Below, piece after piece: positions 8,270 to 17,352 of a DNA stretch of 22,500 bases. The position numbers and the translations under genes are program-made. Position 1 is the first letter of the stretch. Each line of letters opens with the position of its first letter. Origin of the DNA: Tubiluchus corallicola (taxonomy: Eukaryota > Priapulida > Priapulimorpha > Priapulimorphida > Tubiluchidae); NCBI GenBank assembly GCA_030141605.1, contig JAQGDQ010000607.1, forward strand, positions 1 to 22,500, read 5' to 3'. The notes below the pieces were generated by a model, which was given only the letters and a program-made list of their open reading frames with translations, ran no database searches and was not told where the DNA came from.

Positions 8270-8386
8270 GCCTACGGCACCTGGTATTTCTAGACAGTCA
8301 CCCATCCAAGTACTAACCAGGCTCTACGTTACTTAACTTCGGTGATTAGTGGGCACTGCTGTTTTCAACGCGATATGGCCGTAGAC
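8270..8386 (-). rRNA. 5S rRNA-like sequence (pseudogene or SINE head)
   Basis: The reverse complement starts GTCTACGGCCATAT and ends GTGCCGTAGGC, the two ends of a metazoan 5S rRNA, over 117 nt. The internal promoter is preserved: box A GAAGTTAAGTAACG (8327-8340) and box C TGGATGGGTGACTG (8295-8308). The middle differs from typical 5S (AGCAGTGCCCACTAATC). It lacks a 3' T-run and is followed by unrelated sequence, so I favour a 5S-derived retroelement head over a functional 5S gene. Confidence 0.85.
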
Positions 8387-8401
8387 ACTGGTAAACTTAA
8401 C

Positions 8402-8438
8402 CTTTGACATTTTAACGATCATTATCAATCGCTGGAAC
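8402..8438 (+). repeat. 37-bp conserved core, copy 2 of 3
   Basis: Matches 5491-5527 with a single difference (taacgatc for tcacgatc). It lies 15 bp beyond the 5S-like head. Confidence 0.85.
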
Positions 8439-8555
8439 TTTGAAAGGCTCATTCCTGTACTACAGAAGCGTTCTAATTCTGCATTAAGAAAACACAAAGT
8501 CAGGCTACGTTTTCATTTTATACTTCCTCTCGTAAATAGAAAGTTAAACACCACA

Positions 8556-8645
8556 TTACAAGGTTACACACCAAATAAGGATACACACCAAATAAGGATG
8601 TACACCAAATAAGGTACGCCCCCAAATAAGGTTACATAGACAAAT
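8556..8645 (+). repeat. Short 17-18-bp tandem repeat, about 5 degenerate copies
   Basis: The unit is like ACACCAAATAAGGATAC. Copies drift (cgcccccaaataagg, catagacaaatggg) toward the right edge. Confidence 0.85.
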
Positions 8646-8926
8646 GGGTATACACAAAAAGAGAAAATGTTTTTCATTTTCAAAAACTTCCCAGTATAAT
8701 AATATTTTTATTACTTCCCACCCGTATTTATATTTGTATATATTGTGATATTGTATCTGTATGTATCGTAATTTTTTCGTAACTAATTCTAGTGGCCTAC
8801 CATAAGCTAGCTTCTTAGGTCTCTAGCGCAGAATTCATGAATTGTATCATCATTTTGTATTAACAAAAACTGATTATCGATGCACATGTAATGTATATGT
8901 TTTATGTTCATTGCGAAATAAATCTA

Positions 8927-8975
8927 TTAAATCTAATCAAATAAATCTATTAAATCTAATCTAAATCTAATCTAC
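8927..8975 (+). repeat. Short AAATCTATT/AAATCTAATC tandem repeat
   Basis: An AAATAAATCTATTAAATCTA block occurs twice, followed by two more AATCTAATCT pieces. Low-complexity intronic sequence surrounds it. Confidence 0.85.
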
Positions 8976-9302
8976 TTTTCAACACATAACAAGCTGCAAA
9001 AAGCTCTTTTTTTATCTAACACTTGGTGCAGTGGTCAGGGGGAGGGGGTGGGGGTAATTATTGACAAAAACTGAAATCTACTTTGCTTCTCATGCAGAAA
9101 ATTATGTAACTAAATCATGTGAAGTACCTACCCTGTTGTGAAATAAATATATGCCTACGAAAACAACTCTGTTGGCGGCCACTACCAGGTACAATTAGCG
9201 TTACAATTATGCTTCCTAAAAAAACAAGTTCATACTTCCTCATTGCAGTACATGCGTGTACTGCGCTTTTAGCAAATCAAAACTAATCGACGTTGGTGTT
9301 TT

Positions 9303-9348
9303 CTATAAAGCTCAGAAAACAATTTCTTAAGGACAAGTTGTTTTAGTA

Positions 9349-9421
<73 letters not shown>

Positions 9422-9448
9422 ATAAAACTCAGAAAACAATTTCTTAAA
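9303..9448 (+). repeat. (GA)n microsatellite inside a direct repeat
   Basis: A run of about 34 GA units (9352-9419) is flanked by two copies of TATAAARCTCAGAAAACAAT plus ttcttaa, at about 9304-9330 and 9421-9447. Confidence 0.95.
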
Positions 9449-9530
9449 CGACAAGAAAAGGGGCACCTGAAGTAGGTTTCACAAAAATCGCCTTAAAAAT
9501 TATATTACTTTACAGCAATTTTATGCGTAT
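9433..9530 (-). repeat. Dispersed repeat, inverted partner of 5315-5420
   Basis: The reverse complement reads cgcataaaattgct, then an AT-rich block, then CCTACTTCAGGTGCCCC, matching 5328 onward with moderate divergence. It holds one 38-bp unit instead of three. Confidence 0.8.
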
Positions 9531-9612
9531 ATCGTGAACTATGAACTATGAATTTATTTTCACACATGAAAAAATACAATATTGCACACATTAATAAACA
9601 ATAAATAAAATG

Positions 9613-9889
9613 ATTTGAGTAGTGCGACGTAAGTGTACGACCATACTTTCATTAACACACTCACCTTACTTAAATGAAAAAAATGATTATAGTTATGCAT
9701 GCTTCTGTAGATAACTTAATGTAAATATGGATGAAGTAAATGATGTAATAATTTGACTAGTGCGAGATGAGTGTACGACCACATGGTCATTAACACACTC
9801 ACCTTATTTAAATGAAAAAATGATTATAGTTATGCATGCTTCTGTAGATAACTTAATGTAAATATGGATGAAGTAAATGATGTAATAAT
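9613..9889 (+). repeat. Tandem duplication of ~139 bp
   Basis: Copies at about 9613-9750 and 9751-9889 are highly similar. They share GTGCGA..TAAGTGTACGACCA, TTAACACACTCACCTTA and a long AT-rich end. Differences cluster in the first third. Confidence 0.93.
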
Positions 9890-10241
9890 AGCAATGGTAT
9901 AAGAGCAATAAACCTGAAAGTTGAGAAAGGAAAACATCATATGTAATTACGACTTTGAATGAGCCTTAAAGAGTGAAAAAATTTTTTAAATAGTTACGAA
10001 TATGAATTATGTGATTATCTATCAATGTACCACTTACTTGTATATGCAATGATATATATACATATATTTAAGTGGGGGAGAAGAGATTAAATTATACATT
10101 ATAGTTGTAGTAACAACTATAATTGCATAGAACATTTAAATATAATTGATGGTAGTAATGTAGCCATCATAACCATTAAAGATGGGCTATGGTGAAGGGG
10201 GGGGGGATTATAAGAATATTAGTGATTCATTCGCAAAATTA
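9890..10241. other. AT-rich intronic sequence with a small hairpin
   Basis: No coding signal. A perfect 11-bp stem with a 4-base loop lies at 10098-10123 (attatagttgt, agta, acaactataat). A run of ten G's is at about 10197-10206. Confidence 0.5.
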
Positions 10242-10297
10242 ATGTTACAATAATACATTCAAATTTTGTATAAATTTTGAATGTATTATTGTAACAT
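10242..10297. repeat. Perfect 22-bp stem hairpin
   Basis: Arms tgttacaataatacattcaa + a (10243-10263) and its exact complement (10276-10296), plus one further pair, enclose a 12-base AT loop. It resembles the footprint of a small palindromic element or a possible small hairpin RNA. No expression evidence can be seen. Confidence 0.9.
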
Positions 10298-10527
10298 ATT
10301 GTATCGTATTCGCGTTGAAAGGAATTTTCGTTTGTTTTCATTTTTAATCTAAAGCAAAATGCAGTTCCGACGGCGCCATTACATGAGCAGCAAATGTAAA
10401 TCAGGGAAAGAAAAGGAAATATGAAATTATGACCCAAAAAACTTTCCGTGCAAATCTATGTTACTTAGCATTTCACTTACCTGCTGGAAACACTTATGTA
10501 ACTAGAAATAATAATTTAAAATATTTG

Positions 10528-10774
10528 TGCCAATTGGTAAAATGCCTTGACTCACCCTCCACTAACCAAAAACGCATTTTCAATCTTATTGACAAGATAC
10601 TGTAATCTAAAATTTTACTTAATTAGGAACATAAATGCTACGAATGCTCTGATTATTTTTTCAAACTTTACTTCAAAGCCATGCATACGAAAAGGTAGTA
10701 TGTAAGTGATATAAAATTTCAAAACGAATTTTTTAAACTTTATGTTTATGAAGGGTTCTCTTGTGCTTTAAGTC
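10528..10774 (+). repeat. Dispersed ~300-bp repeat family, copy 2
   Basis: Closest relative of the inverted copy at 4739-5092. Shares CCAATTGGTAAAATG, ACTCACCCTCC, TCTTATTGACAAGATACTGT, TAGTATGTAAGTGATATAAA and TTCTCTTGTGCTTTAAG. Confidence 0.8.
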
Positions 10775-11345
10775 ATCTTGAGCCATCTCGACCCAATCTT
10801 TTTTCTTTCTTATAATTTTCTTTTATTTTCTATATGCTCATTAGTATGACAAAATGGTGTAAAATGAATCAGATTATTGTTTTCTATGACACACTTTACT
10901 TCAAAAATGTAAGAGGCTGACATAGTTTTAGTGTTATACGAGTAGGCGTAATTGTAGGTTATCCATTGCTGATTTTTATACATTTCCACACATTGCAAGT
11001 CAGTGCCTACGCAACTGAGCTAGTTGTGGCGAGACCGGAACTTGGCTTATTGTCAAGATGAGCCACTGAACCAGCAGTTGTGTTTTTAGCCACGTTCACC
11101 TGTTCATCTTCGAACTACAAGGTAAAAAGCCAGAATCAGCACGACAAATGAAAGCCACAAAAAGCAAATATCAGGAGCCATTCGCAAACCACCTTAACGT
11201 GGTTTATTTCAGTTGTGAGGCACCCTACGTGACCACTCGGCTGTTCACAACGCCTTTTTCATTATTAAACGTATTCTCAACGTGTATTCTATTATATATC
11301 GTTATGTATTGAAGTTGGCAGTCATATGGCTAGTGCTGCTGCACA
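10775..11345. other. Intronic sequence without recognised features
   Basis: No supported exon or repeat. Confidence 0.4.
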
Positions 11346-11382
11346 GTTCCAGCGATTGATGATGATCGTGAAAATGCCAAAG
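11346..11382 (-). repeat. 37-bp conserved core, copy 3 of 3 (inverted)
   Basis: The reverse complement matches 5491-5527 with two differences (ctttggc, atcatcatc). Confidence 0.85.
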
Positions 11383-12520
11383 CATTTGTGTACACTTGAC
11401 AACGCCTCGCAGCCCATGCTAATAGTAACAGTTTTAACAGCTAGCTGGAATCTTACCTTGTTCTTTTTTTGCTGCCAAGCAAGCAAGACCCTGCAGTAAA
11501 AATGAAGCGAGTTTATTGCAGTTTGTAGCTGCTTTTTATTGCTGTTGTGGGCGTATTGCTCGTGACGCAATGCTATGTGAACAGCCAAGCGGGTACGCCA
11601 AACTCACAGGTCAACTGGCCTGGTCTTCCCTGAGCTGCCGGTAGCAACTCCTTTTGTTAAATCTGTTAATGCACATTGAGTAAAGGAAAGCTGTGTTAAA
11701 TAGTGATTTTGATTAAATTATTAAATTAATAACTCACGATTAAACTATCGTCGTGGCTAGAAGCCTAGTTAGCTGTGGCATCACGTGACCAACTGACTAA
11801 CTGATGACCTCTCAGAAGTAAAGATTGATGATGTAATTCTTATGCGCAGAAGCTCATGGCGCATTAGGTAGTTAGACAAAAGTGTTTTGAGGCCCGCACC
11901 TCGAGGGAGATGAGGAACTGACTTGAAGACGGAGGACTGGCATTACTATCCTCTTACATTTACCGTGTTGTGTTTGATGTCTAGTTTATTAAATAAAGTT
12001 TTGATAGTTTGCCATGCCCATCGTGGCTAACTCACACGTCACACAATAATCAGCAAGCAGCTTTAACCACTATAATAAACAGACTCTAACGCAACCACTA
12101 TACCAATTATTTTATTCATTGGATCTTCGCGCATATGAGCTACGTCATCAGTTATATAATCGTGACGTGTCCTCCCTCTTAAGTAGGTCAGATATCAGCT
12201 CATGTGTCCTAATTAACTTGGCTTCCCGGCTGAAGTAATAATTTGAACCTTAATCAGTAATTTGATATACAATCTCTATACTTCTGCTAGTAAATCACTC
12301 TACGCACAGACTGATGCATAATTATGTAAAATCAACGTAAAACAACCGAAGTTACTGAATTAACGCACATGTCACGTGACGGTTGCAGTTAAAATGCCTT
12401 GCTGTGATACACTTAACCTTTGACCTGCAGCAACTGCGCGTGAAACACAACAAAAGTGTGAAAAGGTTTATATCGTCTTAAATTTTCTTTCATATTCATT
12501 CTGTTTTTCTTTTTTTGCAG
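11383..12520. other. Intronic sequence; no firm feature
   Basis: No supported exon. A segment near 11880-12030 ends with TTTATTAAATAAAG and has a slightly different composition, which could be a worn retroelement end, but no termini are visible. It ends at the acceptor polypyrimidine tract (12500-12520). Confidence 0.4.
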
Positions 12521-12850
12521 GTCATAGTGTGGTTAGCACGAGTGTTTTAGCGCCTAAAATAGTTCAAAACGACGTCTCGGGTCATAGTGTGGTCAGCACG
12601 AAGGTTTTAGCGCCTAAAAGGCTAGTTCAAAAGGACGTTGCACCAGCACGTGGTTCTTACTCACGTCACCACGAACAGCCGTTGTCGTACGGCGGCTATC
12701 AGCGGAAATATTACCCGGCAAAAATACTCACGGAACGAGAAAACCGCCATAGATTTTGGCAGACTATATTTCATCATCAGCGCTCCCTGTTGAGAAAAGA
12801 TGAAATTAAACGGGACAACATTCTAGATACACAGAGCGTGTTAACAGATG
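12521..12850 (+). CDS. Pentraxin-like secreted protein, basic linker exon
   Basis: Preceded by a very strong acceptor (TTTTTCTTTTTTTGCAG, ends 12520) and ending at a donor GATG|GTAACT (12851). Starting in phase 1 it reads GHSVVST and stays open for 110 codons, leaving one base. It therefore joins in frame to 4714 on one side and 15754 on the other, and at 330 nt could be skipped without a frameshift. It contains a two-copy repeat (GHSVVSTSVLAPKIVQNDVS, then GHSVVSTKVLAPKRLVQKDV), the copies being 60 and 63 bp long at DNA level. The rest is rich in Arg, Lys, His, Tyr and Gln (RHHEQPLSYGGYQRKYY; FWQTIFHHQRSLLRKDEIK). No known domain is recognised; it looks like an extracellular linker between the signal peptide and the lectin domain. 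If the donor is not used, the frame continues to a stop at 12907-12909. Confidence 0.65.
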
Positions 12851-12914
12851 GTAACTATATAGTATTATTGAAACACATTTTGATAGCACTGCCTAGCAGT
12901 CCTGTTTAATTAAA
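12851..12914 (+). other. Possible read-through end: alternative stop and polyadenylation-like signal
   Basis: Without splicing at 12851 the frame adds 19 residues (GNYIVLLKHILIALPSSPV) and stops at TAA 12907-12909. ATTAAA, a common variant polyadenylation signal, overlaps it at 12909-12914. A short isoform lacking the lectin domain is conceivable, but the signal lies so close to the stop that it may be chance. Confidence 0.3.
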
Positions 12915-13029
12915 GGAAAACAGTATGAATTTTCATATGCTACCCCATTTTGAAGTACAGTAGAAAGTATCTCTTTTCACCTATAGACGTCAAAGTGTTT
13001 CTGATAATTAAATAATAGGTTAAACACTT

Positions 13030-13325
13030 ATGTAACGACCGTGTGCCCAGTTGGTGATGACATCACAAACGAACATAATTTTCAACAGCACAAACATTCG
13101 TTGAGCGAGTCGTTCGTGTTTGGGAAAGCAAAAATTAAGGTACCGTGTTATTGCATAACATTCAGTGTGATACACAAAACTCGGCAGATTTAAAATTTAA
13201 AATTAAAATTTCAACTTTACCGCTGTGCTCACGCATGAGCTAGAGAAGGTGTGCACTACGTTACAACTGAACAATAACTGAACGAAAACGTCTGTCTTAT
13301 GTTCAATGCGTTTTCGAGATGTGTG
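13030..13325 (+). repeat. Left arm of a ~300-bp imperfect inverted repeat
   Basis: Pairs with 13840-14125. The outer blocks are strongest: GTGATGACATCACAAACGAA, CATAATTTTCAACAGCA, then CTCACGCATGAGCT and TGCAATGCGTTT-like words further in. The spacer is about 515 bp. It may be two opposed copies of a repeat or a foldback element. ATGACATCAC is itself CRE-like. Confidence 0.85.
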
Positions 13326-13839
13326 TCTGTTCCCTTCGATATTTCACAGGTTAAATTGTTTTGGTATAGTAGAATATATATAATATAACCTAATACATTA
13401 TATTTTATAGTATAAGATTTGATCTAGTTTTCTTTTAGGTTTTCACATAGAAGCTAAAGATGTAGTAGAATAGACATGCAGAGAAAAAGTGAAACCATAG
13501 CTAGGTGTTTAAAAACAGAGTTAAAGGAATAGAGCTACTTTGCACATTAAGAGAAGGTTGACTAAGGTACATGGGCAAAGTTTCTTTCATTATAGATCAC
13601 TGTTAGTTGTAGCTTTGGCCGCAATGGTAAAATCATTAAGGAAAAACAGGACCCAATCTTAAACTGTAGGTCAAAATAATCTACTCTTTAAAATATTGAA
13701 AGTAAACGCATTATTTTCCAAAAATGACTTACGTGAAAGAATTATTACCACACAAACAAAACTTCACGTTCACGCCACTAGCTCTTAGCTGTTATATGCC
13801 TTACGCCATTCGTTAGTTAGATAGGCACTAACGCCTGCA
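13326..13839. other. Spacer of the inverted repeat; no gene seen
   Basis: AT-rich with no supported exon. Confidence 0.4.
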
Positions 13840-14125
13840 TTTCAGAAACGCATTGCACAAAAAACGTGTGCTGTACCTCACAGTTTAGGTGTGTTCGTTT
13901 GTGACGAACTACACACGTTCGACAGCTCATGCGTGAGCACTGCAGTAAATTTGAAATTCAAATTTTTATCTTAAAACTTGCCTTGTTTTGCTACAATACA
14001 CCGAATATCTTACAGTAGCAGTGTATTTCAATTTTCGCTTTCGCAAACACGTGCAACACGCTCGTAGATTTTTGCTGTTGAAAATTATGTTAGTTTGTGA
14101 TGTCATCAATAGTTGGGCTTACCCG
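13840..14125 (-). repeat. Right arm of the ~300-bp imperfect inverted repeat
   Basis: The reverse complement aligns with 13030-13325, with several small gaps. The open frame across 13988-14230 is only repeat DNA. Confidence 0.85.
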
Positions 14126-14456
14126 CCATTAACTAAGTTTTTAATTTGTTTAATTATCAGAAACGCTTTTGCAGTATTAACTGTGTCAAAATGTGTACTT
14201 TTTATCGAACTTGAAAATTGGGTTGTATAGGAAAAATCATCCTGTCTTCCTTTAAAATCAGCCTTGTAGTGCAAATGCTAAATTGAAGAGGACTTTTTAA
14301 TTTCTCACCAGTTCTAGACGAAATACCCAAATGTTCAGATATTCTTAATGAGAAAAGACACTTTTAAACTATGTTCCAAAAACTTACCACTCACCATTAC
14401 CTGTTACCACTGTTACCTATCATAAAGCTTACCTGCTTCAAAAACTTATGTAATTA
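14126..14456. other. Intronic sequence without recognised features
   Basis: No supported exon or repeat. Confidence 0.4.
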
Positions 14457-14888
14457 CAGTCATTTGCAAAAGTTTAAGACCAAGCTCGAGTTTTCGGGTT
14501 TTTCATCATACTGTACCCTGATTGCATCAGATTCTTTGTTGATTGCATCGTACTGCTAGTGGTCAGACAGGCAGCCATCAAGTGCTGAAGACTTGCGAAG
14601 AGTTATCAAGGACGTTTGGGTTAAAGAAATTACTTCCGAGTACTGCCAAAACCTAATTTCCAGTATGTCTCTTAGAATGAAGGCAGTGATTGACAACTCC
14701 GGCTGCCATACAAAGTACTAAAATGTTCAAGGACTCTGACTATTTTTGAATAGAAACATACAAACTATGCTATAGTATATTTTTCTAGAAGAATAAATGA
14801 ATAGTTTTTAGATGGAACCGTGTTAAACGATGGTTTTGTCAATTTTCAAGAAAAAATCACTTTGGTCTTAAACTTTTGTAAATGATTG
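14457..14888 (+). mobile_element. Internally deleted Tc1-like transposon with TA duplication
   Basis: Ends CAGTCATTTGCAAAAGTTTA and its inverted counterpart share about 27 bp of TIR (AAGTTTAAGACCAA) with two differences. TA dinucleotides flank both sides (14455-14456, 14889-14890), the Tc1/mariner target. Most of the transposase is gone, leaving 432 bp. The TIR is the family's usual CAGT...TTTGCAAAAGT type. Confidence 0.92.
14581..14721 (+). pseudogene. Tc1 transposase C-terminal remnant
   Basis: Inside the deleted Tc1 element an open stretch of 46 codons plus stop reads AEDLRRVIKDVWVKEIT, then CQNLISSMSLRMKAVID and HTKY before TAA. This matches the end of Tc1-family transposases, where a final helix is followed by LI.SM..R...VI...G..TKY. 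The DDE catalytic core and DNA-binding domains are missing, so it cannot be active. Confidence 0.88.
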
Positions 14889-14927
14889 TAGAAGAGAAAA
14901 ATGTTTGTAATTCAAGGATTTTCGCCA

Positions 14928-15473
14928 AGTGGTAAAATGACAATAATTCGCCTTCCCAGTGTGCACTGCTGGCTCACTAAAAATGTATTTTTAATTTATT
15001 GACAAGACACAGTAATTTGTACTTTTGCTAGTGAAGCTGCTTTTAACTGAAGTGTGTACTACGAATGCTCTGATTAATTTTTAAAACTTTACGCAATGTT
15101 ATCAAAACTGGCTTCAAATGATTCACCGTTAAAATAGCTATGCCTAAAGGTCATCCATGGAATTTAGATGTTCAAGTTTTATGCAGCTTTGCTACTACTA
15201 CAAGCACTGTATGCAATAAGACATGCATTTTAAGACAATCTTTTTAGTTTTACGTAAAGAGGTTTCCTGTCCCTTAACAGACTGAGTTCTAGTCAGTTTC
15301 TTGCTTTTAGTTGTTAAGTTATAATATGCAAGAAAGGAGTCTTTGCAAAGACAGGAACTTTTCCGGCTGTCATCACTGCTAATACAAGCTGGGTGCAATA
15401 AGACAGTATGTGGATGACATAAAATTTTAAGACGTTTTTAGTATTATGTAAGTAATGGGTTTTCTTGTGCTTT
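14928..15473 (+). repeat. Dispersed ~300-bp repeat family, copy 3 (longer)
   Basis: Shares CAAGTGGTAAAATG, TTATTGACAAGACACAGTAA, ACGAATGCTCTGATTA, GATGACATAAAATTTTAAGA and TTTTCTTGTGCTTTAAAC with copies 1 and 2. It is longer because its middle is expanded and partly duplicated (TGCAATAAGACA occurs at both about 15212 and 15395). Confidence 0.7.
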
Positions 15474-15753
15474 AAACTGTCTGGATATTTTGCGACATGG
15501 TAATTATAAAGATACGTTACTTCGTCATTTGTTTTTATTTTTATTTATTCATTTTTCTTTACTATTTTATTTTATTTTATTTTACTCAGCCGTCGATGCC
15601 AAAAAGTTATTGACTGACTGAGTGACTAACCGACTAACTGAAACTGACCAACTCTCCAAGTGCAGCACGTACACGCAATAAGCCATGGGCCAATTTACTA
15701 ACCCAAAAAACGATTTAGTAATTAAATAATTTATTTCTTATTATATTTTCAAG
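15474..15753. other. Intron end before the pentraxin exon
   Basis: AT-rich, with TTTTA repeats near 15556-15584 and the acceptor TTATATTTTCAAG ending at 15753. Confidence 0.5.
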
Positions 15754-15869
15754 CCACGTTTGAGCTTTGTGAACCTGGATTTCTTGTGAACTTCGAAGAG
15801 CAGCAGGATACAGATTACATAAAGCTTGAAACTCCAACTGAAGATATATCAGAGTTTACAGTGTGTCAG
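15754..15869 (+). CDS. Pentraxin-like domain, first exon (partial gene)
   Basis: Acceptor ...TATTTTCAAG (15753) and donor TGTCAG|GTAAAA (15870). The exon starts with the last two bases of a codon (phase 1, making Ala with the G left by either upstream exon) and ends on a codon boundary. It reads TFELCEPGFLVNFEEQ, then DTDYIKLETPTEDISEFTVC. The pattern (T/S)DYIxLxxP followed by FTVC is that of the first strands of pentraxins (C-reactive protein/neuronal pentraxin family), the Cys of FTVC being the conserved disulphide partner. These proteins are secreted calcium-binding jelly-roll lectins, also found as the PTX part of adhesion GPCRs. The related LamG_3/concanavalin-like fold is the alternative. 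Confidence 0.8.
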
Positions 15870-15970
15870 GTAAAAATTAAGTATCCAATTTCTTTCTTCT
15901 TGCTTCTTTCTTTCTTTCTCAATACTCCTATAATTTTTATATCTACAAAGAAGTGCAGCATACACACATA

Positions 15971-16382
15971 TCTCAGGTTGCCGAACAAAAACGGGTAGAT
16001 GTCCGTCCGAATTTGCCGATAATTACCGATGCTAAGCTGATACGGTAGGCACCCTTAATTACAGTCACGGCAATGTGGAATCAATCGCCTAATTGTCTCA
16101 AAAACGTCTAGTACAGGCCGCTCTTATGCAAAAGTATATAAAAACTGTTGGTAATTCACTCAAATAACTCAGCATAATTAACTCTAAGCCACTAAACATG
16201 CTGCCGTACAAGCTACACACGTGTTGTTACACGCTGTTTGGATGTAAACAAAGTGTCGACCCGCCAACTAGTGGTCAGTTCGTGAAATAACGGACTACGT
16301 CAGTAGTACGCGGGCCTTTTAACGGTCCAGATTTTCTCCGATTTTTCCGATGTCCGTAAAGGCGAGGTCCGTCAAACCAAGA
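15971..16382 (+). mobile_element. MITE-like repeat, copy A, with TA flanks
   Basis: Ends TCTCAGGTTGCCGAAC and the inverted TCTTGGTTTGACGGAC, with TA on both sides (15969-15970, 16383-16384). Internal blocks (TTACACGCTG, GATGTAAACAAA, GTGGTCAGTTCGTGAAA, GGTCCAGATTTT, ATGTCCGTAAA) recur at 19753-19935. The superfamily is not identified; the TA target fits Tc1/mariner-like elements but is weak evidence alone. Confidence 0.7.
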
Positions 16383-16384
16383 TA

Positions 16385-16819
16385 TGAGTCAATGAATGAG
16401 TGTATGGTATCCGGTACAGTTTATTGTCTGACACTCGAAATAAATCATTGTTTGTAACATCAAAAATGAGTGACAGGTTTTAAAAATTGGCATTAACTAC
16501 TGAGTCCGTTGTAATGTGTTTTTATTGTAGCAAACAGTCATTCTTAGTGAATTAATGTTGTGTGCGTTGTCTTTTGAGTTTTGTATATAATTATGTAAAT
16601 AGCCTGTCCTCTTATAGGTGTGATTTTGTAGTTGCCTCACCTTCCTAGTGTGTGTTACACGCTACAATAATATTTGCAACCGGACAAATGCGTGCATAAT
16701 CAAGTAGTATTTATTAAACTAATTAGGAACTTAAACAAAGATCAGGACAGTCTAGAATGCAGAACACTGCTAAGCAATCACCGAGATCTTTGATCTACAC
16801 AAACCGTATCTGTGGTATT
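16385..16819. other. Intronic sequence without recognised features
   Basis: No supported exon or repeat. Confidence 0.4.
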
Positions 16820-17043
16820 GTTACAGTGTGCACGACTGACTCACCAAAAAATTATTTTTAATATTTTTTTGAAAGGATAAAAAAGTTATTTATAATTTAT
16901 AATTTTGCTTAGTTAGCGAAGAGTGTACTCAGATTGTCATAATTATTTATTTAAACTTTATGCAATACTTATTTGAACTTGTTTGAAACGACGTTTTTCT
17001 TATCTTTATGTAACTAAGTGGTTTTCTCGTGTTTTAAATAATA
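16820..17043 (+). repeat. Dispersed ~300-bp repeat family, copy 4 (most diverged)
   Basis: Shares CAGTGTGCAC..CTGACTCAC, AATTTATAATTTTGCTTAGTTAG and GGTTTTCTCGTGTTTTAAA with the other copies. The middle is degenerate. Confidence 0.65.
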
Positions 17044-17352
17044 AAGTAATAACTACCAGAGGTTTAGCAGGCTGGGGACAATAGGGGGTAATCGCCCCGG
17101 GCACAAGTGTGAGAGGGCACAAAATTCTTCTAGAACTGAATGACTGGTAATTATTAATTACTAATCCGACATTAACAAAGCAATTAACAAATTTTTTTAA
17201 ACTACAACAAAATTGCCTAGTCAGAGATCATCATAGCTGACTTAATTACTACATACAGCCTAGAAAAAAGGGTAATGCTGTTACTTGTACTGTTAAAGCA
17301 GACCAATACTTTTGGAAGAAAAGTGTGGGTTCTCTAAATGCAGATTGCAGTA
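17044..17352. other. No gene; G-rich remnant resembling a transposon end
   Basis: The part at about 17057-17110 (CAGAGGTTTAGCAGGCTGGG ... CGCCCCGGGCACA) resembles worn hAT-type termini. No partner end was found and nothing is coding. Confidence 0.3.

Noticed and set aside
8270-8386. Functional 5S rRNA gene
   Set aside because: Mid-region changes, no 3' T-run and a fused downstream body favour a 5S-derived repeat.
9269-9466. Minus-strand frame with (SL)n
   Set aside because: Translation of the (GA)n tract.
11322-11588. 88-codon minus-strand frame
   Set aside because: Contains one copy of the 37-bp dispersed core, shows no recognisable domain and has no credible splice borders.
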